NCBI RefSeq assembly: GCF_001468085.1
Contig: NZ_LNZB01000038.1
Location: 152,425-205,246, forward strand
Direction of reading: 5' to 3'
Source: Legionella waltersii
GTDB lineage: Bacteria; Pseudomonadota; Gammaproteobacteria; Legionellales; Legionellaceae
DNA length: 52,822 nt
Shown: positions 34,115 to 41,944 of the stretch, piece by piece
Numbering within the stretch: position 1 is the stretch's first letter
Layout of the letters: every line of letters begins with the position of its first letter
Translations under genes and position numbers: made by a program
The notes under the pieces: generated by a model
The model's database searches: none
What the model was told of the DNA's origin: nothing
What the model saw: only the letters and a program-made list of their open reading frames with translations

Positions 34115-34362
34115 TCAATTTATTTCAATTTGACCATGGACTTGTATGACAAGAGCCATTGTCTTGTCGTTTTTATTAATCATTAAAACAAGGAGAAAAT
34201 AAGCACTCAAAAACTGTTGTAAATCGGCGAGATCGTTTGCCTTATAACGATTGATTTGCCCCCTACTTCGAGCTTTATGGCTTTGGCCAGGTTTCATCTT
34301 TGAGTGAGCCGCTCGTTCAACACTAAACCAAAGACAGGGCAAATAAATTTTTATCGGATGGG
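34115..34362. other. Intergenic stretch before the recombinase pair
   Basis: No plus-strand gene. A 75-codon minus-strand frame (34115-34342) is open and starts MPCLWFSVERAAHSKMKPGQ, but it matches nothing I know and has no clear ribosome-binding site, so it is not called. ATGGGATGATG precedes the recombinase start. Confidence 0.3.
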
Positions 34363-35172
34363 ATGATGAGAAAATACAGCTTAAGACAAACTGCCAATCA
34401 ATATTTAAAGCTCGGCAATCAAGGCAGCTACAAAATCAAAAAACAGCGGGCATATGTCATTCGTAAAATGATCGATGATCTCTATACCATTGATGAGGTA
34501 CCCTCCTCTTGGAAAAAAATCCAATCACACCATATTCATCAACTGGTAGCCCATTGGAAAAAGAGTAAAATACGTGCCAGCACGATTATGAATCACATGA
34601 CTATAGTCAGGCATTATCTAACCAGCATTGATTGCCTTATTCCCAATATAGACAATCAATCCTTACAACTTAGTAAAACCAACAGGAAACGTAAAAGAAA
34701 ACTCAAAATCCAGCACGACCACTGGCACTCATGGGACAATCCAATACCACGTCTCATCATGGCATTACAAACAGAATTTGGTCTGACCTTTAAAGAGGCC
34801 ATTTATATCAAACCTGAAATTAACATCCAAGATGACAGCATCTGGATAACCAGGAACATTGCATTTAATTCCTTAGATAGAACAATTCCTATCAGATTTG
34901 AAGTGCAAAAAGCAATCCTCGATGAAATTAAAGAGCTGACTCACGGTAAATCCATTGCTGAATTTAATGATTATGAAGACACCAAAATTGCCTGGCGAAA
35001 GACTTTAAAAAAACATGCCATACCAATTAACAAAGCCTACCGCTATCTCTACGCAAAACAGATGGCTCAGTATCTTTTACCACTGTTGGGGAAATACGAA
35101 GCCTTTTGGGTTATTCACAGCGAAATGGGCATCAAATCTCGTGATTCATTATGGAGGTATCTTAATGAGTAA
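34363..35172 (+). CDS. Tyrosine-recombinase-like protein lacking catalytic residues
   Basis: 269 residues, paralogous in layout to the next gene. A SAM-like N-terminal DNA-binding domain (about 1-95, SLRQTANQYLKLGN... HIHQLVAHWKKSKIRASTIMNHM) is followed by a catalytic-type domain. In the active partner the first catalytic Arg is in LFGLRREES; here the segment is EFGLTFKEA with no Arg. The HxxR box is replaced by KAYRYLYAKQM, and no terminal Tyr motif is seen. It is therefore probably an inactive partner or DNA-binding accessory. It overlaps the active gene by 8 bases. Confidence 0.7.
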   Translation: MMRKYSLRQTANQYLKLGNQGSYKIKKQRAYVIRKMIDDLYTIDEVPSSWKKIQSHHIHQLVAHWKKSKIRASTIMNHMTIVRHYLTSIDCLIPNIDNQSLQLSKTNRKRKRKLKIQHDHWHSWDNPIPRLIMALQTEFGLTFKEAIYIKPEINIQDDSIWITRNIAFNSLDRTIPIRFEVQKAILDEIKELTHGKSIAEFNDYEDTKIAWRKTLKKHAIPINKAYRYLYAKQMAQYLLPLLGKYEAFWVIHSEMGIKSRDSLWRYLNE

Positions 35173-36064
35173 GTCCAAACTTAAAAATGCCCAGTATTCA
35201 ATCAATGAATGTATTAAGAAAATCCAAAACTACTCCCACGCCAGCCGAGCAGATATGAAACACATGTTGAATCGATGCATTAAAGACTTGCACGAATTAG
35301 GTTACATGGTCACACACGTAAAAGGATTAAAACCAAAACACATTCACATCCTGGTTGATCTCTGGAAAGCCCAGAATAAAAACCCTGCGACAATAAAAAA
35401 TTACATGGCAAAATTACGAAAAGTAGCTTTAGTGCTAAACAAGCCAGAACTGGTTAAACAAGGCAACGACAGCTATCAAATCAATAAACGTAATTACATT
35501 CCTCAATATAATAAAGCAATCAACAACGTTGATTTTTCCAAATGCTCAGACCCGATGATCCGTTTATCCTTGGAAGCTCAATCCCTTTTTGGTCTCCGTC
35601 GTGAAGAATCCATGAAGATTGTACTAAGCGATGCCTGGCAAGGAAATAAATTGGTTATAAAGCCCAGTTGGACAAAAGGTGGAATAGGACGTGATATTAA
35701 ACTAACGAATGAGCAACAACGACTATGGCTACTCAATGCTACAAAGCAAGTTCCTGCTGGACAATCGCTCATTCCTAAAGAAAAGACTTATAAAAATCAT
35801 CTAGCTCAGTATCATGAAGTGATAGAAAAAATGGGCTTAAGCAAATGCCATGGCCTTCGCCATGCTTATGCTCAACGAAGATATCATGAAATTACAAAAT
35901 CCTATGACAAAACGGGCAATGGACTTATTTGTCCAATTCAAGGAGGCAGAATATATAAAGAACTGAATCCCCTTGAAAAATATTGGGATAGAACCGCAAG
36001 GGAAATTATTAGCCAGTCCCTTGGGCATTCGAGATTGAGTATTACAAAAATCTACTTAGGCTGA
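35165..36064 (+). CDS. Tyrosine recombinase/integrase, complete active site
   Basis: 299 residues from ATG 35165 (overlapping the partner stop; the longer frame back to 35015 is not needed). N-terminal SAM-like domain (about 1-100, MVTHVKGLKPKHIHILVDLWKAQNKNPATIKNYM), then LFGLRREES (Arg about 143), HGLRHAYAQ (His229, Arg232), LGHS near 284 and the nucleophile Tyr297 in KIYLG at the extreme end. All essential residues are present. The integrase-family type is that of ICE/plasmid recombinases with an N-terminal SAM domain. It ends convergently with a GNAT gene (9-base overlap). Confidence 0.82.
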   Translation: MSKSKLKNAQYSINECIKKIQNYSHASRADMKHMLNRCIKDLHELGYMVTHVKGLKPKHIHILVDLWKAQNKNPATIKNYMAKLRKVALVLNKPELVKQGNDSYQINKRNYIPQYNKAINNVDFSKCSDPMIRLSLEAQSLFGLRREESMKIVLSDAWQGNKLVIKPSWTKGGIGRDIKLTNEQQRLWLLNATKQVPAGQSLIPKEKTYKNHLAQYHEVIEKMGLSKCHGLRHAYAQRRYHEITKSYDKTGNGLICPIQGGRIYKELNPLEKYWDRTAREIISQSLGHSRLSITKIYLG

Positions 36065-36586
36065 CAATCTTTGCTTTTTTAAGTCATCAATACACAATTG
36101 CATTTTATAATGCGGTACGGGATGCCATGAAGCTATAAACTCCCCAATGATATTAAATCCAGCCTTTTTATAAACATGGACCGCTCGCTCATTTGAAATT
36201 TCAGGATCGATAAGTACGATTTTAGAATCAGAAAATTGACTTAGGATAAATTCATGTATCATCTGTACTGATAATCCCTTCCCAATATAATCCAACCTGC
36301 AAATAAATAAATCTAATGTAACCGCACCATCAGGATATTCTTCTGATTTCTCTATTTCAGAAGTAATTAAATAAGCGAAAGGGATTTCCTGATCATATGC
36401 TATCCAATGAGTAGCCCAAGATTCTCCATCATTCAAAAATTCATGAATATCTTTTATTGTATTACTTAAACCATCACCATGAAGCCATTCATTAATATGT
36501 GGCTGACTAATCCAGTCAAGAACAAGGTCTTCTTGTGTTTTATTCACTGGTTTAAAATGAAATCTGCTCTCAATATTCATGTTCAT
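36056..36586 (-). CDS. GNAT acetyltransferase, AAC(6')-like
   Basis: 176 residues from ATG 36586 (the frame extends 19 codons upstream with poor sequence). The GNAT motif A is CRLDYIGKGLSVQMIHEF near 100-117; DPEISNERAVHVYKKAGF near 135-152 strongly resembles the 'DPxxxNxRAIxCYEKAGF' box of AAC(6') aminoglycoside acetyltransferases. The N-terminal FKPVNKTQEDLVLDWISQPHINEWL also fits that subfamily. Substrate is not proven. It stands alone at the 3' end of the recombinase gene. Confidence 0.8.
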   Translation of the reverse strand: MNMNIESRFHFKPVNKTQEDLVLDWISQPHINEWLHGDGLSNTIKDIHEFLNDGESWATHWIAYDQEIPFAYLITSEIEKSEEYPDGAVTLDLFICRLDYIGKGLSVQMIHEFILSQFSDSKIVLIDPEISNERAVHVYKKAGFNIIGEFIASWHPVPHYKMQLCIDDLKKQRLSA

Positions 36587-36670
36587 AATTGAATAACTCA
36601 TATAGCTTGGATAAAAGATTGGTTTGTATTTGTATACCCACATTTTAAATACTGAATACTTCCGACAGGG

Positions 36671-37537
36671 TTATTTAATCGTATCATAATCCGAATAAAT
36701 TTCATGCAAAACCCTTCTTACATCAGTACCTTTAATTGGCCAACATAAGGTTTTCCAAAATGCCCATCCTAAAGCTCGTATCCAGGTATCATTATCCACT
36801 TGAACTGCATTTTTAAATACTTCTCGTTCTTCGCTGGAAAAAAAATTCCATGCTATTACCAAATCACACGCAGGATCACCTACAGCAAGCTGGCCGAAAT
36901 CAATAATAGCGCATAGTCTTCCGCTACGAACTAAAATATTTCCAACAGCAATGTCTCCGTGAACCCATACTGGCTTTAAACGCCATTCAGAAGAAAGCGC
37001 CTGTTTCCATAAAGATTCTGCAGCTCTTTGTTCATGGACGTTTTTAATTTTAGGAATTGAAAGTTGCATTTCATGATCATATGCCTTTAATGAACTGCCC
37101 CGATAAAAATTATGTGCGCCAGCCAAAGGCCCATCTATAGCATCTACAGATTGAAATTCTTTTAAACTTTTCCCTAATTCTTCTGCAAAACATTTTACAT
37201 CATGAATATTCTCTCTTGAAGCAGACTCCCCTTTAATCCAACGATTGATACTCCAATGCCAAGGATAAGCTGGTGATGGTTTTCCTAATGCAATAGGTTG
37301 TGTAATCTGGAATGAAAGCTGTTTGGAGAGCCATGGCAGCCATCGATATTCTTTATTAATCTGTGGCTCATACTCCTTATCACTAGGCAAACGAATCACC
37401 ATTTCTTCACCTAAGTGAAACGTTCGATTATCCCAACCACTTTGCGCAACTGGCTGTATTGGTAGTGATTTCCATTGTGGAAATTGCTCGGCAATGAGCT
37501 TTTGGACTAAATTTGTGTCAATTTTTATTTTATCCAT
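36671..37537 (-). CDS. APH-family aminoglycoside phosphotransferase-like kinase
   Basis: 288 residues. SGWDNRTFHLGEEMVIRLPS (about 29-48) is the N-lobe with the ATP-binding Arg/Lys; VWVHGDIAVGNILV near 191-204 is the catalytic loop and AIIDFGQLAVGDPACDL near 210-226 the metal site. This is the full APH signature, typical of orphan 'aminoglycoside phosphotransferase family' enzymes. Adjacent to a GNAT and a GrpB-GNAT fusion on the same strand (8 bases from the latter). Confidence 0.85.
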   Translation of the reverse strand: MDKIKIDTNLVQKLIAEQFPQWKSLPIQPVAQSGWDNRTFHLGEEMVIRLPSDKEYEPQINKEYRWLPWLSKQLSFQITQPIALGKPSPAYPWHWSINRWIKGESASRENIHDVKCFAEELGKSLKEFQSVDAIDGPLAGAHNFYRGSSLKAYDHEMQLSIPKIKNVHEQRAAESLWKQALSSEWRLKPVWVHGDIAVGNILVRSGRLCAIIDFGQLAVGDPACDLVIAWNFFSSEEREVFKNAVQVDNDTWIRALGWAFWKTLCWPIKGTDVRRVLHEIYSDYDTIK

Positions 37538-37545
37538 TAAGCCCT

Positions 37546-38577
37546 CTATAGTTTCTTTATTGTAGATTTTCTATGAAACTTGTGCGTAATACCTGCATGC
37601 TCAAAATCAAACTCAAATTTAAAACCTAATTTTTCCATAACGCGCAATGATGGATAATTATTGTATGCGGTAAAACAAATAGTGCTAGCCAAATCCAAGT
37701 GCTCTTCGGCATACTCCAAGGATGCTTGCCCTATTTCAAATGCTAAACCTTTTCCCCAATAGCTTTGAGCTATTTGATAAGTTAACTCAACTTCCTCTTT
37801 TCCCTCAAATATAAAAGTCTTTAATCCCCCTCTCCCAACGTAGTTGTGGGTTTCTTTGTCATACCACATCCAGGGAGCAAAACCATATTGGTTGTAATGC
37901 GTCATATCCGATTCCAAACGATTTAAAGCCTGATCCTCATTGTATGAAACACCATAACATTGAATAAACTCAGGATTTGAAAGCATTATTGCATAGTCTT
38001 CGTGAAAAGCCACTTGGGGAATAAATGCAATAAGGCGGGGGGTTTCAATGAATGGTTTATTAAAGCCAAAATGTAAAAAGGCTTTCTTATCTATAAGCTG
38101 GCAAAATTCATTCTTGGCATTGGCATAATCAATCGTATTGTCATGGATTTTGCTCAAGTTGAGCTTAAGTGCTTCATATTCTTTGGCAATATTGGGGTAA
38201 AGACTCAAATAATCGCGAAACAACAGATGCTTCGCATACCATGAAGATGGATAAGTAACCAAATGAATCTGATGCGTTCGCTCACCCTGTTCATTGTCTT
38301 TTTGGAAATAACGCCGATGTGGAAAAACTGTTTCAAAAACCTGGTTATATCGATAACCCAATGATTCAATTTTTTGGATATCTTCGGAAGTGAATTCACT
38401 CAAACACTTAACACCAATTAAAATATCAATCACTGGTTTTGCATAAATGCCAGGTATAGCTGTACTGCCAATATGTTCAATTTGGGTTATATTCTTGATA
38501 CCCAATTGTAATAGCTGTTCCTTTTCAATTTCAAATGCAGCTTTCCATGCAGGATTATGAGGCTCTAAGGTAATCAT
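37546..38577 (-). CDS. GrpB-family nucleotidyltransferase fused to a GNAT acetyltransferase
   Basis: 343 residues. N-terminal half (about 1-170) is a GrpB/UPF0157 nucleotidyltransferase-like domain: EHIGSTAIPGIYAKPVIDILIGV with the metal-binding D-x-D-like site. C-terminal half (about 178-343) is a RimJ-type GNAT (IETPRLIAFIPQVAF ... SYWGKGLAFEIGQASLEYA ... SLRVMEKLGFKFEF). GrpB-GNAT fusions are occasionally seen; each domain is usually a separate protein. The pairing suggests one substrate modified twice, which is inference. Operon with the APH gene downstream. Confidence 0.82.
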   Translation of the reverse strand: MITLEPHNPAWKAAFEIEKEQLLQLGIKNITQIEHIGSTAIPGIYAKPVIDILIGVKCLSEFTSEDIQKIESLGYRYNQVFETVFPHRRYFQKDNEQGERTHQIHLVTYPSSWYAKHLLFRDYLSLYPNIAKEYEALKLNLSKIHDNTIDYANAKNEFCQLIDKKAFLHFGFNKPFIETPRLIAFIPQVAFHEDYAIMLSNPEFIQCYGVSYNEDQALNRLESDMTHYNQYGFAPWMWYDKETHNYVGRGGLKTFIFEGKEEVELTYQIAQSYWGKGLAFEIGQASLEYAEEHLDLASTICFTAYNNYPSLRVMEKLGFKFEFDFEHAGITHKFHRKSTIKKL

Positions 38578-38672
38578 ATTCTAAGATTTTATATTTAATA
38601 ATATTCAATAGTGGGCTATCTTAACATAGGTCTTAAAAGTGTATTAAAAATATTCATCATACCGAGGAAAAA

Positions 38673-39533
38673 ATGATTGCGATAAAAAAACTAGACGAAT
38701 TGCATGTAGATGAATTGTCATCCTATCTCAATCATTATCAAGAAACGACCATGTTCATTAGGAATAATCTATACCACTCGGGAATTACCTACCAAGATGC
38801 ACCATTTCACGGAGAATATTATGGCTCCTTTGAGAACAAACAGCTTAATGGCGTTTTAGCTCATTATTGGAATGGTAATGTGATGATGCAAGCTGAAAAT
38901 TTTTGTGCATTATCATCATTAATAGATGAATTTAAACTTAAAAGGTCAAGACCAATTGCTGGAATACTGGGCGAAGACTCTCAAGCCAATTTTGTCATCG
39001 AAAAGCTGGGCTTACAATCAGCACTGTTTGCTATTAATTATCAGGAAAAATTATTCTCCCTTAATCTTGAAAAAATGACAATACCTCAAGCTATTCATTC
39101 ATACAGCTACACACTCAAAACAATGCAAGAGTGTAACATGGATGTCATCAAAGAATGGCTTATCGCTTATCATATAGAAGCACTTGGGGACGATGCGAAT
39201 AACCCCAAACTTGAACAATCCATTATTGATGAAATTCAAGATACACAGCTTAGCCAAAATCGATGGGTTTTGTTTGTAAATAACACTCCTGTTTCCTTAT
39301 GTGGATTTAATGCCAATCTACCTGATATTGTACAGCTCGGTCCCGTTTATACCCCTCCCTCTTTAAGAAATAAAGGTTTTGCCAGAGTTGCCGTGTATCT
39401 CTGTTTAAAGCAAGCAGCCACACAACAAGTTAAAAGAGCTATTTTGTTCACTAATGATAATTCCGCTATATGCGCATACCTTGCCCTTGGTTTTCACGAA
39501 ATTGGAAAGTATCGATTGGCCTTGTTAAAATGA
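38673..39533 (+). CDS. GNAT-family acetyltransferase
   Basis: 286 residues. The C-terminal GNAT domain (about 150-286) has VYTPPSLRNKGFARVAVYLCLKQAA as motif A and ICAYLALGFHEIGKYRLALL as the terminal motif. The N-terminal half (LNHYQETTMFIRNNLYHSGI...) is the degenerate half found in two-domain 'FR47-like' acetyltransferases. Preceded by GAGGAAAAA. Stands divergent from the GrpB-GNAT gene across 95 bases that should hold both promoters. Confidence 0.8.
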   Translation: MIAIKKLDELHVDELSSYLNHYQETTMFIRNNLYHSGITYQDAPFHGEYYGSFENKQLNGVLAHYWNGNVMMQAENFCALSSLIDEFKLKRSRPIAGILGEDSQANFVIEKLGLQSALFAINYQEKLFSLNLEKMTIPQAIHSYSYTLKTMQECNMDVIKEWLIAYHIEALGDDANNPKLEQSIIDEIQDTQLSQNRWVLFVNNTPVSLCGFNANLPDIVQLGPVYTPPSLRNKGFARVAVYLCLKQAATQQVKRAILFTNDNSAICAYLALGFHEIGKYRLALLK

Positions 39534-39596
39534 GACCTTGTTGGAGGTAATACGTAACATGATATTATTAAAAAAAACCGGATGATAAATTGTTAT

Positions 39597-40130
39597 TCAA
39601 ACACTTTGAATAATATTCAAGATAAAATTCACTCTCTCAGAAACCGACAACAGAGGAATATCTATTAATTGATATCCCAGTTCTGCATATGCCTGTCTCA
39701 AGTCATTTTCAAATACCTGAGCCGCATCAAAAGTAAGTCTTCGCTCCGCATCGTTGATATAAATCTTCTCCCATGCCGGAGTAAAAAACACTGTTGGATT
39801 ATATCGATGAGCATGGCTAGCTTTTAGCTCAGAACCGATATCTAAATTAAAGCATTTACTATATGCAATCAGATCAGGAAGGCCTCTGTCAAAAAATACC
39901 AACTCATGTTTGGGAGCACTCTCATAATCATAAAGCATCCGCGATAACATCAACTCTTTAAACAAAAAGGGATTTTTGTCATAAACACCATCTCCATCAA
40001 TGAGCCTTTGCTGTGCTAAAACCAACCTGGCAGGCTCATCAATAATGGGGAAACCTCGCTTTGATAATTCAGCTAAAATTGATGTTTTACCGCTGCCTGG
40101 AGGTCCAGTTAATATGTAAAGTTGGTTCAT
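39597..40130 (-). CDS. AAA_28-type P-loop NTPase/kinase
   Basis: 177 residues. Walker A GPPGSGKTSILAEL at about 9-22 with the following FPIIDEPARLVLAQQ typical of AAA_28 (NadR-like) ATPases; ELVFFDRGLPDLIAY at about 77-91 supplies the second acidic motif. Such enzymes are small-molecule kinases or signalling ATPases; the substrate is not known. A terminal hydrophobic helix is seen. Fits the group of modifying enzymes that makes up this cargo block. Confidence 0.75.
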   Translation of the reverse strand: MNQLYILTGPPGSGKTSILAELSKRGFPIIDEPARLVLAQQRLIDGDGVYDKNPFLFKELMLSRMLYDYESAPKHELVFFDRGLPDLIAYSKCFNLDIGSELKASHAHRYNPTVFFTPAWEKIYINDAERRLTFDAAQVFENDLRQAYAELGYQLIDIPLLSVSERVNFILNIIQSV

Positions 40131-40254
40131 TATTTCCTCTGAATAAATATTTTATATCTAATACATTAAAGTTAATCATGATTCAATTACGTTCATTTAA
40201 TATCAACAGGAAAAAGTTCTTGATTTCCCATACTGGCTTGATAATCTGAAATCA

Positions 40255-40301
40255 ACACAACTGATGAGTCAGTGCAATTCTGACGAAACCTAGGTCTTGT
40301 G
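40255..40301 (+). ncRNA. Hammerhead-ribozyme-like RNA (copy B)
   Basis: CTGATGA at 40261-40267. Stem II is GTCAG/CTGAC (40268-40272 with 40280-40284, loop TGCAATT). GAAA is at 40285-40288. A very short stem III, ACC-TA-GGT, follows, then TC with predicted cleavage after C40296. Stem I is CACAA with TTGTG, fully paired. Both strands of stem II differ from copy A yet still pair, which supports real structure. The short stem III is unusual but known in reduced hammerheads. Confidence 0.7.
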
Positions 40302-40427
40302 ATATGCCATCTTGTTCCCTAATTCCATGGCAAAGCGTTTAGCAGGGAAACCCATTAGGAGATATCTTTAAGGCTTTACGCCCGAGGAGTGCTTTAAGCA
40401 CGTCATCATTAATAACCAGGTAAATCA
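40302..40427 (+). ncRNA. Conserved structured region downstream of hammerhead B
   Basis: Same layout as after copy A: TTCCCTAATTCCATGGC ... CGTTTAGCAGGGAAA, forming the TTCCCT/AGGGAA stem (about 40314-40348), then CCCATTAGGAGAT, and a GTGCTT-A-AAGCAC hairpin near 40389-40401. The pattern is conserved while bases differ from copy A. Likely the leader of the following ssb/ardA region. Confidence 0.5.
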
Positions 40428-40451
40428 ACCGATGTTTCGGTGATCTTTTTT
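40428..40451 (+). terminator. Hairpin and T-run at the end of RNA B
   Basis: ACCGA-TGTT-TCGGT followed by GATCTTTTTT, a modest rho-independent terminator or attenuator about 65 bases before the next start codon. Confidence 0.55.
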
Positions 40452-40516
40452 GCATAACCCAATTGGGATTAATAGTCCTTTTGGGGCTAATCCTCCCTAC
40501 CCCTAAGGAGCATACC

Positions 40517-40711
40517 ATGCAACAACAGGAACCAGTACAACTTGAGATTGAACATTTGCTCTTTGAGCTGAATTGTTGTGTAAATGATTTAAGCCGCCAC
40601 CGACTTCAAATTAACACCCATGACATTCAGCAAGCAGAGCTAAGTTTAAACAAATTGGAATCACTGCTCTCCTTTGTCAAACAGTTCAATACTCAACGAA
40701 TCGCTTGTTAA
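40517..40711 (+). CDS. Small ICE protein upstream of ssb, unknown
   Basis: 64 residues from the ATG at 40517, which follows TAAGGAGCATACC; the longer TTG-started frame from 40463 has no support. Helical, Leu/Gln-rich (LEIEHLLFELNCCVNDLSRHRLQI ... QQAELSLNKLESLLSFVKQF) with two adjacent Cys. No recognised family. Sits between the hammerhead-like leader and ssb. Confidence 0.6.
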   Translation: MQQQEPVQLEIEHLLFELNCCVNDLSRHRLQINTHDIQQAELSLNKLESLLSFVKQFNTQRIAC

Positions 40712-40732
40712 TTGAAGTAATTAAAGCCTTAT

Positions 40733-40780
40733 CCGCATAACAGAAAACCATCTGCCTATGCGGGTCTTTTTCTGTTATGC
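40733..40780 (+). terminator. Overlapping alternative hairpins between the small ORF and ssb
   Basis: CCGCATA pairs with TATGCGG (40733-40739, 40757-40763) followed by GTCTTTTT, a terminator. A longer perfect pair GCATAACAGAAAA/TTTTCTGTTATGC (40736-40748, 40768-40780) uses the same GCATA bases. The two cannot form together, so this is either a bidirectional terminator or a terminator/antiterminator switch. Confidence 0.65.
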
Positions 40781-40810
40781 CATCCACGCCAACAATAACA
40801 GGAGAATAAA

Positions 40811-41233
40811 ATGACCGCATCTTTAAATCGCGTTCAATTAATAGGTAATCTCGGTGCTGATCCTAAAAGCATCGCCGGAAAAGACGGACAATCTTTTGTC
40901 ACTGCCACTTTGGCTACTAATGAGTCATTCAAACAGAATGATGAATGGCAAACCAGAGTGGAATGGCATCAGCTGGTGCTTTTTGGCAAGCTGACAAAGG
41001 TCGCTGAATATTTAAAGAAAGGTTCGCAGGTCTACCTCGAAGGTAAATTACGTTCCAATCAATGGACTGATAATGAAGGCAAAGCGCGTCAAGCTTTAAG
41101 TATTATTGTTAGCCACATTCAGCTTCTCAGCCCACCCAAATCAGCTGATGAATCCAGTAACAAAACCGCAGAACAACACATGGCTCAGATGCGTGAAATG
41201 TTGCAACCGGATTCAGAAGAAATTCCGTTTTAA
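40811..41233 (+). CDS. ssb: Single-stranded DNA-binding protein
   Basis: 140 residues of the bacterial SSB OB fold. SLNRVQLIGNLGADPKSI opens it, VEWHQLVLFGKLTKVAEYLKKGSQVYLEGKLRSNQW follows, and the tail ends EEIPF, the acidic tip that recruits partner proteins. ICE- and plasmid-borne SSBs protect transferred single strands and may help evade the SOS response. ATG after ACAGGAGAATAAA. Likely acts during transfer and in establishment in the recipient. Confidence 0.95.
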   Translation: MTASLNRVQLIGNLGADPKSIAGKDGQSFVTATLATNESFKQNDEWQTRVEWHQLVLFGKLTKVAEYLKKGSQVYLEGKLRSNQWTDNEGKARQALSIIVSHIQLLSPPKSADESSNKTAEQHMAQMREMLQPDSEEIPF

Positions 41234-41236
41234 TCA

Positions 41237-41275
41237 TACCCTACCACGGGAGCAAGCTCCCGTGTGGGATTGCTC
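41237..41275 (+). terminator. Hairpin between ssb and ardA
   Basis: CCACGGGAGC-AA-GCTCCCGTGTGG, a strong GC-rich stem just after the ssb stop, without a T-run. It may modulate read-through from ssb to ardA. Confidence 0.45.
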
Positions 41276-41298
41276 CATTTACATAAGGAGATAATCTC

Positions 41299-41805
41299 AT
41301 GGACACCCCTTCAATCTACGTCGCCTGTTTAGCCTCTTACAACAACGCCATTCTACATGGTGTATGGATAGATGCCACACAAAGCGAAGACGACATCATG
41401 GAAGAAATCTGGGAAATGTTGGATAACAGCCCTGAACCCAATGCTGAAGAATACGCCATACATGATTATGAAGGATTCGGCAGCATCAAAATCCATGAGT
41501 ACGAAGGAATAAGCAATATTGTGGAGTATGCCTCATTTATTCAAGAACACGGAGAGCTAGGCTTAGCCCTTCTATGTGATTATTCAGTAGATGATGCACA
41601 AACTATGTTGGAGGAACATTACCAGGGTAGTTATGATTCAGAGATTGATTTTGCCAGGCAGTTATTTGATGACTGTTATGCCCATCAAATGCCGGATAGT
41701 TTGATCTGCTACTTTGATTTTGATGCTTTTGCACGGGATCTTTTTATTAGTGATTATTGTTCGGTAAAGTTTGGTAGACAGGCATATATTTTTTCAAGCT
41801 ATTAA
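41299..41805 (+). CDS. ardA: Antirestriction protein ArdA
   Basis: 168 residues with the ArdA pattern: IYVACLASYNNAILHGVWID at the N-terminus, the acidic middle (EEIWEMLDNSPEPNAEEYAIHDYEGFG) and C-terminal FDFDAFARDLFISDYC. ArdA is a DNA mimic that blocks type I restriction enzymes on entry into a new host. Here it travels with a complete type I system (692-9337), so it can act against recipients' enzymes. Preceded by ACATAAGGAGATAATCTC, followed by a strong terminator. Confidence 0.93.
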   Translation: MDTPSIYVACLASYNNAILHGVWIDATQSEDDIMEEIWEMLDNSPEPNAEEYAIHDYEGFGSIKIHEYEGISNIVEYASFIQEHGELGLALLCDYSVDDAQTMLEEHYQGSYDSEIDFARQLFDDCYAHQMPDSLICYFDFDAFARDLFISDYCSVKFGRQAYIFSSY

Positions 41806-41830
41806 GCCCCTCGTTGGGGCATCTTTTTTA
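41806..41830 (+). terminator. Rho-independent terminator after ardA
   Basis: GCCCC-TCGTT-GGGGC then ATCTTTTTTA. It ends the ssb-ardA transcript. Confidence 0.8.
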
Positions 41831-41944
41831 AAACTTGAAGCTCTAAAATCACTTTGTAACTTCTATTAGGTTTTAAAAAATTTATGTTATAGCCTGTCGG
41901 TCCAATGTTACAATAATCGATTATTTATCTCGAAATGAACTGAA

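Noticed and set aside
34115..34342. 75-aa minus-strand ORF before the recombinase pair
   Set aside because: No ribosome-binding site or recognisable family; overlaps a structured intergenic region. Kept only as a remark.
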